Shown here piece by piece: positions 22,931 to 31,115 of a DNA stretch of 58,920 nt; positions within the stretch are counted from its first letter, which is position 1, and every line of letters starts with the position of its first letter. The translations under genes and the position numbers were made by a program. Source of the stretch: a virus; the IMG/VR virus record IMGVR_UViG_3300027782_000095, positions 1-58,920 of that record; one strand, written 5' to 3'. The notes under the pieces are model-generated. The model searched no databases. It saw only the letters and a list, made by a program, of their open reading frames with translations, and was not told where the DNA came from.

Positions 22931-23122
22931 ATGGATGAAGAAAAAGCTATTGTAAAATTTAATAATGGCAATTTAGCATTGCTTTGTAGTGATTGTTACA
23001 CTATTATTAAAATAGGTAGAGACTTCACTAAAGAAGAACTTGAGTTTACAATGGGTAGTGATAAAAATCATTTACCTCCACAATATTGTGAAAAATGTAA
23101 AAATAAAACAAATAATGTTTGA
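22931..23122 (+). CDS. Small zinc-ribbon protein
   Basis: A 63-residue protein beginning MDEEKAIVKFNNGNLALLCS, with LLCSDCYTIIKIG and YCEKCKNK giving a CxxC...CxxC zinc ribbon. The ATG follows the TTGATAATCAA dyad. It overlaps the next gene by 8 nt. It may be an RNA- or DNA-binding accessory protein; the zinc site is inferred. Confidence 0.58.
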   Translation: MDEEKAIVKFNNGNLALLCSDCYTIIKIGRDFTKEELEFTMGSDKNHLPPQYCEKCKNKTNNV

Positions 23123-23279
23123 TGAAATATTAAAAGCTCATGAACAATTAGAAGAGCTTAACAATCAAATTATTAGAGAAAAAGATAATTATATCAAAAA
23201 ATTAGAAAATTACATTTTAGAATTAAAAACTATTATTGAAACAACTATTTTAAGAAAACATGAAAAAATTAATAAATAA
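23115..23279 (+). CDS. Small coiled-coil protein
   Basis: A 54-residue protein of nearly continuous helix, MFDEILKAHEQLEELNNQII with heptad Leu/Ile spacing. The ATG at 23115 is chosen since anything earlier lies inside the zinc-ribbon gene. It overlaps the following gene by 20 nt. A dimeric accessory peptide is likely; the role is unknown. Confidence 0.5.
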   Translation: MFDEILKAHEQLEELNNQIIREKDNYIKKLENYILELKTIIETTILRKHEKINK

Positions 23280-23544
23280 AATTGATTGGTCACTATTTTT
23301 TGCTTTTGCTAATATAATTAGTGTATTTTATTTAGTTTGTTTAGCAGTGAGTCAAACTAAAACTGTTACAGAATTAGAAGGAAAAAATCAAATATTACAA
23401 ACAACTATAGATTCTTGTATAAATTCTAATTTTGAAGAAAATATCACTAATGGTAGATATGAAATCACTTTAGAAATCTTTAGAGAAAGAAATCCTAAAG
23501 CTGCAGAACAGTTTGAGGAGATTATGTCACATGAAACTGAATAA
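23260..23544 (+). CDS. Single-pass membrane protein with coiled coil
   Basis: A 94-residue protein: basic start MKKLINKIDW, a membrane helix at about 11-33 (LFFAFANIISVFYLVCLAVS), then a coiled coil (TVTELEGKNQILQTTIDSCI). The topology resembles an i-spanin or an anti-restriction membrane peptide, but it lies far from the lysis genes, so this is not claimed. Confidence 0.58.
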   Translation: MKKLINKIDWSLFFAFANIISVFYLVCLAVSQTKTVTELEGKNQILQTTIDSCINSNFEENITNGRYEITLEIFRERNPKAAEQFEEIMSHETE

Positions 23545-23548
23545 TAGC

Positions 23549-23794
23549 ATGAATTCTAAAATAACAGCAGCAGAAGAAACATTCTGTATGTATAAACTAG
23601 GTAGAGAAGGTTCATTTATGACCTCTCTTATAGACACTATCTTTAAAGGAGATATACATAACCAAGCTAAACTAGGTAAAGGATACCCAGAGCTTGTAGA
23701 AGTTATTAGAAGATATGGTATTGAAAGAGGTTACTGGGAAGATTTAGTAAATAGATGGAATGAAGAATATCCAACACTTAAATTATACAGATAA
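23549..23794 (+). CDS. Conserved phage hypothetical
   Basis: An 81-residue protein beginning MNSKITAAEETFCMYKLGRE, followed by GSFMTSLIDTIFKGDIHNQA and a Leu/Tyr-rich end. The pattern GSFMT...NQ.KL..G.PE is widespread in phages, with no known function. The ATG at 23549 follows the previous stop by a few bases; an upstream ATG would overlap that gene. Confidence 0.62.
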   Translation: MNSKITAAEETFCMYKLGREGSFMTSLIDTIFKGDIHNQAKLGKGYPELVEVIRRYGIERGYWEDLVNRWNEEYPTLKLYR

Positions 23795-24177
23795 TGTCAC
23801 ATCCTTATCACCACAGTATTTCTTCAGCTAAAAAACATGGAGGAATCTGGCAAGACTATATAAATATACACAACTGGTTTGATGAGACTAAAGCTCATTA
23901 CCCAGACATGAGGCATAGAGCCTTAAGACATCACTCAGAAGGTATCTTTTGGTGTGAAAAAGAATTTGGTGTGGTTGTTATCAATAAAGATGGTAAATCA
24001 GTTCCTGTACGTACTATAGGTGAACAACATCTTATGGAAGACATAGGACATATACCAACTATTAAAGACTATCTAGACTGTATGTCACAAGAAGGATGGA
24101 TGTACAAGCCTGGAGAAGGTAGAAAAATACTAAAAGAAATTAAAGAAGAAAAATTAGATTACACAACAAACATTTAA
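23794..24177 (+). CDS. DUF6915-like protein
   Basis: A 127-residue protein with the features of this family: SHPYHHSISSAKKHGG at the start, INIHNWFDETKAHYPDMRHR in the middle, then ALRHHSEGIFWCEKEFG and GEQHLMEDIGHIPTIKDYL. The many conserved His residues (HPYHH, RHRALRHH, GEQH) suggest metal binding, yet no activity is established. Its start overlaps the previous stop by one base. Confidence 0.78.
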   Translation: MSHPYHHSISSAKKHGGIWQDYINIHNWFDETKAHYPDMRHRALRHHSEGIFWCEKEFGVVVINKDGKSVPVRTIGEQHLMEDIGHIPTIKDYLDCMSQEGWMYKPGEGRKILKEIKEEKLDYTTNI

Positions 24178-24179
24178 AC

Positions 24180-24884
24180 ATGAAAAAATCAATTTTAAAA
24201 TGGATTGAAAACCTTGATAACGAAGGTAAAGAACTATCTATAGGATGGGAAGGTGGAGGAGACTCTGGCTGGGCTTATTTTCAAATAGATGGAGATAACG
24301 TTGATAATGAATATACAGAAGCTATTTTAGACTATATGTATACTGAATTAAACTATGGCTCATGGGCTGGAGAATTTCAAGCTAATGGTACAGCTATATA
24401 TGATGTTCCAACAAGAAAATTTGAAGGAACAGATTACTATGGTGAAGATGGAAATGATACATTAGATACTACTATTATAATCCAAGTTCCAAAGAAATTA
24501 TGGTTTGATACACTTCATGTAGAAGTAGAATGTAATTATGATGAAACACCAAATATTTCTATACAATTTATTGTAAAAAATGGCTTCTTAACTCAGGAAC
24601 ATTTAGATATTTGTAGTAACTTAGAGGAGGTTTTAAAAGATGAATTTGATGCACTTTTTAGTAATTATGAATCAACAGATAGTTGTGAATTTAGAGGCTC
24701 TAACGACAGCTGGATTTTAGAAAGAAAAGATGCTGTTGAAGAAGATGATATGTTAGTTTTTAAAATAGACAATGTGGAAATTAATACAATAGACAGTCAA
24801 GAAAGAACTATTGTATTAGAGCTAACTGATAATATCATTAACACTATTGATGAAAAATTAAATCAAACAGAAAATGCAAATTAA
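24180..24884 (+). CDS. Hypothetical acidic protein
   Basis: A 234-residue strongly acidic protein. An early GWEGGGDSGWAYFQIDGDNV segment resembles DUF6878-type proteins; strand-rich sections (TTIIIQVPKKLWFDTLHVEV, ISIQFIVKNG) and a Cys-containing helix follow. The acidity could mean DNA mimicry, but aromatic surface residues argue for an ordinary globular protein. It overlaps the next gene by 11 nt. Confidence 0.58.
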   Translation: MKKSILKWIENLDNEGKELSIGWEGGGDSGWAYFQIDGDNVDNEYTEAILDYMYTELNYGSWAGEFQANGTAIYDVPTRKFEGTDYYGEDGNDTLDTTIIIQVPKKLWFDTLHVEVECNYDETPNISIQFIVKNGFLTQEHLDICSNLEEVLKDEFDALFSNYESTDSCEFRGSNDSWILERKDAVEEDDMLVFKIDNVEINTIDSQERTIVLELTDNIINTIDEKLNQTENAN

Positions 24885-25626
24885 TTATGCAGAACAAACC
24901 TATATTGTAAACAATAGAAGTGGGTTTGACTTAACAACAGCACTTAGACTTTGGAAGACTAAATACCAAGATGATTATAGAGATTTTCAGAAAGATGTTA
25001 TTACACATGAAAGCTTAAGTGACTTTGATGAGTTTGTACAAGACTGCTGGAATAAAATTATGGTAATTACAGTAGAGGAAGCTCTTCAAGTAGCTAATAC
25101 AGAAGAAAGACGTGTCTATTTTGATGCTATTGGTATAGAAAAACTATTCAAAGGTCTTGAACCTATTCTTTTAGATAAACAAGTAGTTGATAAAAAAAGA
25201 ACAAGATGGGATGATGATAATAAAGAGTATGAATATGTTTTTGAAGACATCTATGAGCTCTATCAAATAGAAGGTACTAAACTATATGATAAAGACAGAT
25301 GGGGCAATCCACCTAGTCCTGTATTTGCTGTAAGATGTTGGTGTACAACTACTAATAGAGAATATTGGCTGTATGTACCAAGAGAAGCTGCATTAGGATC
25401 TAGATGGTGGGCAACTGGAGATGAAGCAGAACAACCAGATGCTATTAGAGCAATTGCTTGGACTGTACGTGTTGACGTACCAGAAGAAAATTTAGAGAAG
25501 ATATATAGACAAGGAGATATTATTGTAGCTAAGATAAAACCTAAAGCTAAGCTTACAGAATCTACTTTTAGACCATATCATCTTTCTAAAGAACAATATT
25601 TAGCCCTCATGTATTCAGAAACTTAA
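24874..25626 (+). CDS. Hypothetical protein
   Basis: A 250-residue protein beginning MQINYAEQTYIVNNRSGFDL with helical domains, an acidic DDDNKEYEYVFEDIYELYQI region and a compact Trp-rich core (PVFAVRCWCTTTNREYWLYV, REAALGSRWWATGDEAEQPD). A beta-rich end (GDIIVAKIKPKAKL) follows. It pairs with the preceding gene by overlap. No known motif. Confidence 0.58.
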   Translation: MQINYAEQTYIVNNRSGFDLTTALRLWKTKYQDDYRDFQKDVITHESLSDFDEFVQDCWNKIMVITVEEALQVANTEERRVYFDAIGIEKLFKGLEPILLDKQVVDKKRTRWDDDNKEYEYVFEDIYELYQIEGTKLYDKDRWGNPPSPVFAVRCWCTTTNREYWLYVPREAALGSRWWATGDEAEQPDAIRAIAWTVRVDVPEENLEKIYRQGDIIVAKIKPKAKLTESTFRPYHLSKEQYLALMYSET

Positions 25627-25631
25627 AAATT

Positions 25632-25886
25632 ATGTCAGAAACAAATAAAAAAGTTCAAGAATTATATATAGAAATTGCTAAAACAAGAAATAGTATAACA
25701 TACATAAGAGAACAAGTAGCAACTATAGCAGAAGAAGTAGAGTTATGTAAAGCTATATATGAAGCAGGAGGTGTTGATAGACTTCTTTATATACTAGGTG
25801 ATAGATTAGAACATCTTTTAGAAGAACTATCAGATGAATATAGTTTTAAACCTAATTATAGTGAAATAATAAAAGATAATTTATGA
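25632..25886 (+). CDS. Helical hypothetical protein
   Basis: An 84-residue helical protein beginning MSETNKKVQELYIEIAKTRN with a Glu/Lys-rich coiled-coil pattern and a C-terminal LLEELSDEYSF. It shares 4 nt with the next gene. Confidence 0.55.
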   Translation: MSETNKKVQELYIEIAKTRNSITYIREQVATIAEEVELCKAIYEAGGVDRLLYILGDRLEHLLEELSDEYSFKPNYSEIIKDNL

Positions 25887-26371
25887 GTACAAAACTAATT
25901 GGTCATGTAGGAGTTGATTCAGGTCAACTTCTACTATGTGACCCATGTTATATAGACAGTCAATGGGTGAAGGAAGACTTTGAAGATTTCAGAGCATACC
26001 AACACAAAGACACAAAGAATGAGCTCACTTATAGAATAGATTTTAGAAACTATGCAGAACCTATAGAAGCTTATGGTGGAAAGAATATGAATGAGCTTAT
26101 AGAAACTGGTGAATGGGAAGAAATTCCTGACACTAAAGGAGCTGTTAATCCATTTAGTTATAATGCTTGTGCTAAAGCAACACTATCTGAGAATGGACAT
26201 GGTGAACTAAACTTCAATCATGGACATGCAGGAGCAGGTGTAGCATTCAGTACAGCATTTGGAGATGGATATTATCCAGTGATTGCACATTATATGACTG
26301 ATGGTACACTAAGAAGTGTAGAAGTGTTATTTCAGAATGATGATGAAGATGACGATGATATAGAAGATTAA
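25883..26371 (+). CDS. DUF4241-like protein
   Basis: A 162-residue protein beginning MSTKLIGHVGVDSGQLLLCD, followed by DPCYI. Two halves of strand-rich sequence end in GHAGAGVAFSTAFGDGYYPV, with the GDG-YPV element that marks this family, and an acidic DDEDDDDIED tail. Members occur in bacteria and phages without a known reaction. The acidic tail is likely a phage-specific addition. Confidence 0.55.
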   Translation: MSTKLIGHVGVDSGQLLLCDPCYIDSQWVKEDFEDFRAYQHKDTKNELTYRIDFRNYAEPIEAYGGKNMNELIETGEWEEIPDTKGAVNPFSYNACAKATLSENGHGELNFNHGHAGAGVAFSTAFGDGYYPVIAHYMTDGTLRSVEVLFQNDDEDDDDIED

Positions 26372-26392
26372 TTCACAATTAAAAAAATAAAA

Positions 26393-26638
26393 ATGAACAA
26401 AGCAAAACGTATTGTCCTTGGTGAAGGAGAAATTATTGGACACAAACATATTCTAGAGTCTAAGAAAGACATGGAATACACACAAGACACAGACAGCATA
26501 ACATTTATGTTAGCTGACATGGGTATTCTTACACATGATGAACATGATAAGATGGTATTTTCTAAAGGGAAGTACAGATCATATAATCAAGTGGAGTTTA
26601 ATCCTTTTGATAACACAGTACAAAGAGTATTTGACTAA
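26393..26638 (+). CDS. Hypothetical protein
   Basis: An 81-residue protein beginning MNKAKRIVLGEGEIIGHKHI with several His residues and a beta-rich layout (KYRSYNQVEFNPFDNTVQRV). The N-terminal GEIIGHKH motif resembles conserved phage proteins of unknown role. It overlaps the next gene by one base. Confidence 0.57.
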   Translation: MNKAKRIVLGEGEIIGHKHILESKKDMEYTQDTDSITFMLADMGILTHDEHDKMVFSKGKYRSYNQVEFNPFDNTVQRVFD

Positions 26639-26820
26639 TGAATAGAGAAAAATTCAAAAAGCAGTTGCTTGATGAAGGGTTTACTAAAGCTGAAATAGAT
26701 GCATATTTTAGAAAAAAAGATAATGCAGAAAAAAAGAAGCAAGAACAAAAAAAGCTTCAAAAAAAGCTTGATAAAAAATGTAAACCTATTATTTTTTATG
26801 GTTATAATACAAATAAATAA
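26638..26820 (+). CDS. Lys-rich small protein
   Basis: A 60-residue protein beginning MNREKFKKQLLDEGFTKAEI followed by a Lys/Gln-rich coil (KKQEQKKLQKKLDKKCK). Its stop overlaps the helicase start, so it is translationally coupled. It may be a nucleic-acid-binding cofactor of the helicase; no direct evidence. Confidence 0.52.
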   Translation: MNREKFKKQLLDEGFTKAEIDAYFRKKDNAEKKKQEQKKLQKKLDKKCKPIIFYGYNTNK

Positions 26821-27932
26821 TGAATAAAAGAGAAGAAATCCAGCAAGAAGCTCTGGATGTTGCACTAAAACATAAAAGATGTGGTTTAGGAATATCTATG
26901 GGTGTTGGAAAAACTCTTATTGGTCTTAATTATATAACTCATTTGCAGGGGAAGAATATGGGGAAGCTTAGGGTGCTCATTGTAGCACCCAAGCTCTCTA
27001 TATTTGATAGCTGGACAAATGATGCAGATAAATTTAAGATTGATATAACTAACGTAGTTTTTACCACTTATTTATCCTTAAATAAACACCATAACTATGA
27101 TTATGATATAGTAGTGTTAGACGAGTGCCATAGCTTATTAGAGAACCATTTATTATTCTTCACTCAATATAAAGGTAGAATATTAGGTCTCACTGGAACT
27201 CCTCCTAGACATCCTAGCTCAGAAAAAGGACAGATGGTAACTCAACTATGTCCTATATTGTATAAATATATTACAGATGATGCTGTAGATGATGACATTC
27301 TTAATGACTATAGAATTATAGTGCATAAGATGAGATTGTCTTCTGCTAACACCATAGCTATTAAAACCAAAACTACACAATTCTATACATCTGAAGTAAA
27401 GAATTACGCATATTGGTCACAAAGAATTATGGAAGCTAATACTAAAAAGCAAGAACAAATAGCATCTATTATGAGAATGAGAGCATTAATGGACTTTCAA
27501 ACAAAAGAACATTATGCTAAAAAATTAATAAAAGGTATTGATCAGAAATGTATCATATTTGCTAACACTCAAGAACAAGCAGACAGAATTTGTGAGCATT
27601 CAGTGCACAGTAAAAATCCTGATGCAGATGAAAATCTACAGAAGTTTAAAGATGGTGACATTGAAAAACTTTCTTGTGTAATGCAACTTAATGAAGGTGT
27701 TAATATACCAGAATTAGGTGCTGGTGTTATTCTGCATGCGTATGGTAATGAACGCAAGTCATCACAAAGAATAGGAAGGTTGTTAAGACTTAATCCTGAT
27801 GAGATGGCTGTTATACATATACTATGTTATAAGAACACTGTAGATGAAAGATGGGTGGGAGAAGCACTTAGAGATCTTGATCAAACTAAAATTAAAAACT
27901 TTGATGTAGATGAGTCAAAATTTAGTAATTAA
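26820..27932 (+). CDS. SF2 (DEAD/SNF2-like) DNA helicase
   Basis: A 370-residue ATPase of superfamily 2. Motif I is GISMGVGKTLIG (about 24-35), motif Ia VLIVAPKLSIFDSW, motif II DECHS (101-105), motif III GLTGTPP (123-129). Motifs IV-VI are KCIIFANTQEQAD, LNEGVNIPELGAGV and SSQRIGRLLR. It is a minimal two-domain helicase of the UvsW/SNF2 type without accessory domains and likely works in replication or recombination. The adjacent Lys-rich protein is coupled to it. Confidence 0.88.
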   Translation: MNKREEIQQEALDVALKHKRCGLGISMGVGKTLIGLNYITHLQGKNMGKLRVLIVAPKLSIFDSWTNDADKFKIDITNVVFTTYLSLNKHHNYDYDIVVLDECHSLLENHLLFFTQYKGRILGLTGTPPRHPSSEKGQMVTQLCPILYKYITDDAVDDDILNDYRIIVHKMRLSSANTIAIKTKTTQFYTSEVKNYAYWSQRIMEANTKKQEQIASIMRMRALMDFQTKEHYAKKLIKGIDQKCIIFANTQEQADRICEHSVHSKNPDADENLQKFKDGDIEKLSCVMQLNEGVNIPELGAGVILHAYGNERKSSQRIGRLLRLNPDEMAVIHILCYKNTVDERWVGEALRDLDQTKIKNFDVDESKFSN

Positions 27933-28305
27933 ATACGTAAAGAAAAAAGGACTGCTAGAGTTTCAATCTCTAGCAGCTTCTAAAAAGTTTGAAATATTTG
28001 TTTCAAATATACCTGAGAATACTATTGTAGAATGTTTTTATGAAGTGCAACATGATGATGGTACATTACCACAGCTTGCTAAGATTCATGCAATGATTAA
28101 AGAGCTTTCTATGTTTACTGGTGAAACTGTTGAGAATATGAAGCTTCTTGTAAAAGATAAAGCAGGCTTATGTATTATAAGAGAAGTGTCAGGCAAAGAA
28201 TATTTCTTAGCCAAGTCATTTGGTGATTGCTCTAAAGATGAGCTTTCTCTTGCTATTCAGGCGATAATTGAGATAGGTCAGTCAATAGACTATCATCTTC
28301 AATAA
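27910..28305 (+). CDS. Hypothetical protein downstream of helicase
   Basis: A 131-residue protein beginning MSQNLVIKYVKKKGLLEFQS. The core (NTIVECFYEVQHDDGTLPQL) is followed by a helical C-terminus ending SIDYHLQ. A similar N-terminal layout is seen in phage NinB-like and DUF1367-like proteins, but the match is not strong. It overlaps the helicase by 23 nt and the opposite-strand gene by 53 nt. Confidence 0.6.
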   Translation: MSQNLVIKYVKKKGLLEFQSLAASKKFEIFVSNIPENTIVECFYEVQHDDGTLPQLAKIHAMIKELSMFTGETVENMKLLVKDKAGLCIIREVSGKEYFLAKSFGDCSKDELSLAIQAIIEIGQSIDYHLQ

Positions 28306-28639
28306 TACTTTTAATAGTTTCTTCCATATTTTTTACTGCATCTTTCATATCAATTTCATATACAAGTCCTTGTTGTTCAGCAGCATATTCTAATTGTTGA
28401 ATAAGCAAACCTAATGTTGTAATATGTGTCATCCACTCTTCAGTAAATTGTTTATCACCTTTACTGATTTCTAAAAAAGAATCCATTTCTTTTTTATATT
28501 TTTCAATTTGATCTGTTGTTATTGATTTAGACATGAATGATATAACTTGATACAATTTTGTAATAATATTAGAATTAGCATCAAATTTAATGATTACTCC
28601 TTTTTTAATAGCTTTACCTTTTGGTATTGTATTTTCCAT
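28253..28639 (-). CDS. Lone reverse-strand gene with its own promoter
   Basis: A 128-residue protein beginning MENTIPKGKAIKKGVIIKFD with a beta start and a long helical body (KSITTDQIEKYKKEMDSFLE; LGLLIQQLEYAAEQQGLVYE). It is the only minus-strand gene between 13 and 32.6 kb. The start at 28639 comes 15 nt after a perfect host-type promoter; the earlier in-frame ATG at 28684 would lie upstream of it. Its 3' end overlaps the convergent gene by 53 nt. It is probably transcribed early by host polymerase. No family known. Confidence 0.65.
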   Translation of the reverse strand: MENTIPKGKAIKKGVIIKFDANSNIITKLYQVISFMSKSITTDQIEKYKKEMDSFLEISKGDKQFTEEWMTHITTLGLLIQQLEYAAEQQGLVYEIDMKDAVKNMEETIKSIIEDDSLLTDLSQLSPE

Positions 28640-28654
28640 ATAATTATTTTGTAA

Positions 28655-28685
28655 CAAATATAACATAAAATTGTGACAGAACAAA
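28655..28685 (-). promoter_or_regulatory. Canonical Bacteroidota promoter
   Basis: On the minus strand TTTG (28682-28685) and TATATTTG (28655-28662) are separated by 19 nt, the consensus for the host primary sigma factor (TTTG-N19-TAnnTTTG). The distance to the ATG at 28639 leaves a leader of about 10 nt. Confidence 0.8.
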
Positions 28686-29389
28686 TAAATTTAGAAGACA
28701 TCAAAGTTAAGCTAATAGAGAAGCTCAAGCCTTCAGGCTGGGCTAACAAGCTTAGAGGTTTTATTCAAAGCTCAGACTTTGATAAAATCTTAGACACACT
28801 ATACAAAATGAGAGAAGATGGTAAGCGATTTACACCTCCTCTTAAACAAGTATTTAGGGCATTTGAAGAGTGCCCACACGATAAACTTAAAGTGATAATG
28901 ATAGGACAAGATCCATATCCACATTTAGGTGTTGCAGATGGATTAGCATTCTCATGTGGTAATACAGATAAACCACAACCCAGCCTTAAGAATATATTTG
29001 AAGCTGTAGAAAAGACAATACACCAAGAATGGCCAACCTATCAAGATCCCAATCTAGTTAGATGGGCTAATCAAGGTATACTTTTATTAAATAGTGCACT
29101 CACTTGTGAAATAGATAAGGTGGGAAGCCATTATTCTGTATGGAAAGAGTTTGTTGCATACACTATGGACATACTTAATTATACAGATTCAGGACTAATA
29201 TTTGTTCTAATGGGTAAACAAGCTCAAGAATTAGAAGCATTAATAGGACCACACCATCATATAATTAAAGTGAGCCATCCAGCCTCAGCTGCCTATACAA
29301 AGACAACATGGGACTGTGGTGATATGTTCAATGAAATAAACAAAATTATTAATGGACAAAATGGTCCAACATTTAAAATCAATTGGTAA
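28673..29389 (+). CDS. ung: Uracil-DNA glycosylase (family 1)
   Basis: A 238-residue enzyme that removes uracil from DNA. The water-activating motif GQDPYP has Asp80. A uracil-recognition strand LLLNSALTCE follows, and the DNA-intercalation loop is SHPASAAYTK near residue 207. Length fits bacterial Ung. The start is a GTG at 28673, the only one that precedes the full N-terminal helix. Ung genes are frequent in crAss-like phages. The gene begins within the -33 element of the divergent promoter, so the two are likely coupled in regulation. Confidence 0.92.
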   Translation: MTEQINLEDIKVKLIEKLKPSGWANKLRGFIQSSDFDKILDTLYKMREDGKRFTPPLKQVFRAFEECPHDKLKVIMIGQDPYPHLGVADGLAFSCGNTDKPQPSLKNIFEAVEKTIHQEWPTYQDPNLVRWANQGILLLNSALTCEIDKVGSHYSVWKEFVAYTMDILNYTDSGLIFVLMGKQAQELEALIGPHHHIIKVSHPASAAYTKTTWDCGDMFNEINKIINGQNGPTFKINW

Positions 29390-29390
29390 A

Positions 29391-29708
29391 ATGGCAATCA
29401 ACAAAGTAGACTTAAAAGTCACACAACTAGTAAATGACCTTAATGAAGGTATGACATGGTTCAAGAAAGATGATCTTGGTTATGGTAGTATAGAAAATAA
29501 GTATGGTGCTAATGCTCCACAGATTATGGCTATTAGAAAACATCCAGCTCTTAAAGATGCTGAGACTAGTCTTACAATTTTTAACATTATAGACGACACT
29601 AAAAAAGAATCACATTCTGATCAAGTAATTGATGTTATGAATAAAACTAAACAAGTAGAAACAATAGAAACTGTTTCTGAAGCAGCAGACATCTTTGCAA
29701 ACCTTTAA
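29391..29708 (+). CDS. Hypothetical protein between ung and moxR
   Basis: A 105-residue protein beginning MAINKVDLKVTQLVNDLNEG with an N-terminal helix, a DLGYGSIENKYGANAPQIMA core and an acidic C-terminal helix. ATG 29391 is two bases after the ung stop; an earlier ATG would overlap ung by 38 nt. It may serve the ATPase pair downstream; unproven. Confidence 0.58.
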   Translation: MAINKVDLKVTQLVNDLNEGMTWFKKDDLGYGSIENKYGANAPQIMAIRKHPALKDAETSLTIFNIIDDTKKESHSDQVIDVMNKTKQVETIETVSEAADIFANL

Positions 29709-29724
29709 TCAACCACACTTAGAC

Positions 29725-31050
29725 ATGGCAAGACAATTAAATAGACCTAGTCCTTCTCACAGTGCTACAACTTTTAATGTAGGATATAGAATGGTAGGTA
29801 ATGATGGTAGAACATGGATAGTTTCAGCTAATAGTGCAGGTGTTCAAAGATGGGTACCTGCAGGTGGTCCAAGACCATTAACACCAACACAACAACCAAG
29901 TATACAACAACCAATAACAACAAAACCCCTAAACATGGCAAAGACCAAGTCAATTACAAAAAAGACTACTCAAGAAGTACGTCACATTGAAACTTCCTTA
30001 ATTAACAAGGAAGAAGTATTTAAGATGCTAGCATTAGCAGAAGCTACAGGATTACCATTATTACTAATAGGTGAGCCAGGTGTAGCAAAGACTAAAACTA
30101 TTATAGAATATGCCAAAGCTTGGTTAAACAAGGATGGTAAGATGACAGCTGAAGATTTTCAGAACAAAATGTACATCTTAGAGACTGACGAGGGTACTAA
30201 AGCATCAGAGATTAAGGGTATGCCTGACTTAGGTAAGTTGTTCACTGAGAATACATATGAAGTGAATGCTCCTGTAGCAGAAGCTGATATTGTAATTATC
30301 AACGAGGTGGACAAAGCATCTAGTGCCATTAGAAATGCAATGTTAGGTGTAATGAACGAGAAGTTTTTATTCAATGGTAAGAATAAAATTCCATGTAAAT
30401 GGAAATTGTTTATTGCAACTTGTAATGAAATACCTAAAGATGAGAAAGACTCTCCATTCTGGGATAGATTTATGTTGAAAATGACTGTAAACAGAGTGTC
30501 TGCAGGTGATATGAGTAAGTACTATGCTAAAGGTGCACGTAACTATAAAGAAAGTTTTAAGATTGGCATTCCTAATCAAGCTGAATTAGATACTATAGAA
30601 ATACCTTCTAACAAGTTAGATAAGTATTTAGAAGTTGGCTATCAACACAGTTCAGATCGTACATTAACTTTTGTACCAAAACTAACTAAAGCTGTATCTT
30701 ATGTATGGGATATTAGTGTTGATAAAGCTCTTGTAAAAACTGCACAGATTATGATTAATCAATCTGCAGGAAGCGAACTTCAAAATAAACTAATGAGCCC
30801 AGAAATTAAGGCTGTTATGAGTAAAGTGGAAATGCTACACTCTCATAGTAACAACGAAGCTTTAGAGCTTGCAGTGGCTGAAATAGAAAGCTTGATTAAT
30901 ACATATGCATCTAGAGGTGTAATGGATAATGGTCAAGTGGAAGAAATAGAAGGCACTATGCAGTTTATTCTAAGTAATCATCCAGCTCGTACTGATTATC
31001 AAACATCAGAAGAGTTTGATAATCTAGTAGAAAGCACTAATCCATTTTAG
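29725..31050 (+). CDS. MoxR-type AAA+ ATPase with N-terminal W-rich motif
   Basis: A 441-residue AAA+ ATPase. After an N-terminal segment with GYRMVGNDGRTWIVSANSAG and RWVP (about 20-44) and a Pro/Gln/Thr-rich linker, the core has Walker A GEPGVAKTKT (116-125), Walker B ADIVIINEVDKAS, a sensor 1 region FIATCNEIP and the arginine SPFWDRFMLK of MoxR proteins. MoxR ATPases act on partner VWA proteins; the next gene is one. A TTG at 29695 could extend it by ten residues, but ATG 29725 is preferred. Confidence 0.85.
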   Translation: MARQLNRPSPSHSATTFNVGYRMVGNDGRTWIVSANSAGVQRWVPAGGPRPLTPTQQPSIQQPITTKPLNMAKTKSITKKTTQEVRHIETSLINKEEVFKMLALAEATGLPLLLIGEPGVAKTKTIIEYAKAWLNKDGKMTAEDFQNKMYILETDEGTKASEIKGMPDLGKLFTENTYEVNAPVAEADIVIINEVDKASSAIRNAMLGVMNEKFLFNGKNKIPCKWKLFIATCNEIPKDEKDSPFWDRFMLKMTVNRVSAGDMSKYYAKGARNYKESFKIGIPNQAELDTIEIPSNKLDKYLEVGYQHSSDRTLTFVPKLTKAVSYVWDISVDKALVKTAQIMINQSAGSELQNKLMSPEIKAVMSKVEMLHSHSNNEALELAVAEIESLINTYASRGVMDNGQVEEIEGTMQFILSNHPARTDYQTSEEFDNLVESTNPF

Positions 31051-31115
31051 TTTTTTTTTCATATTTTATCCCTGGGTGTTTCTACACCTGGGGTTTATTT
31101 TTAAATTAATTTATT

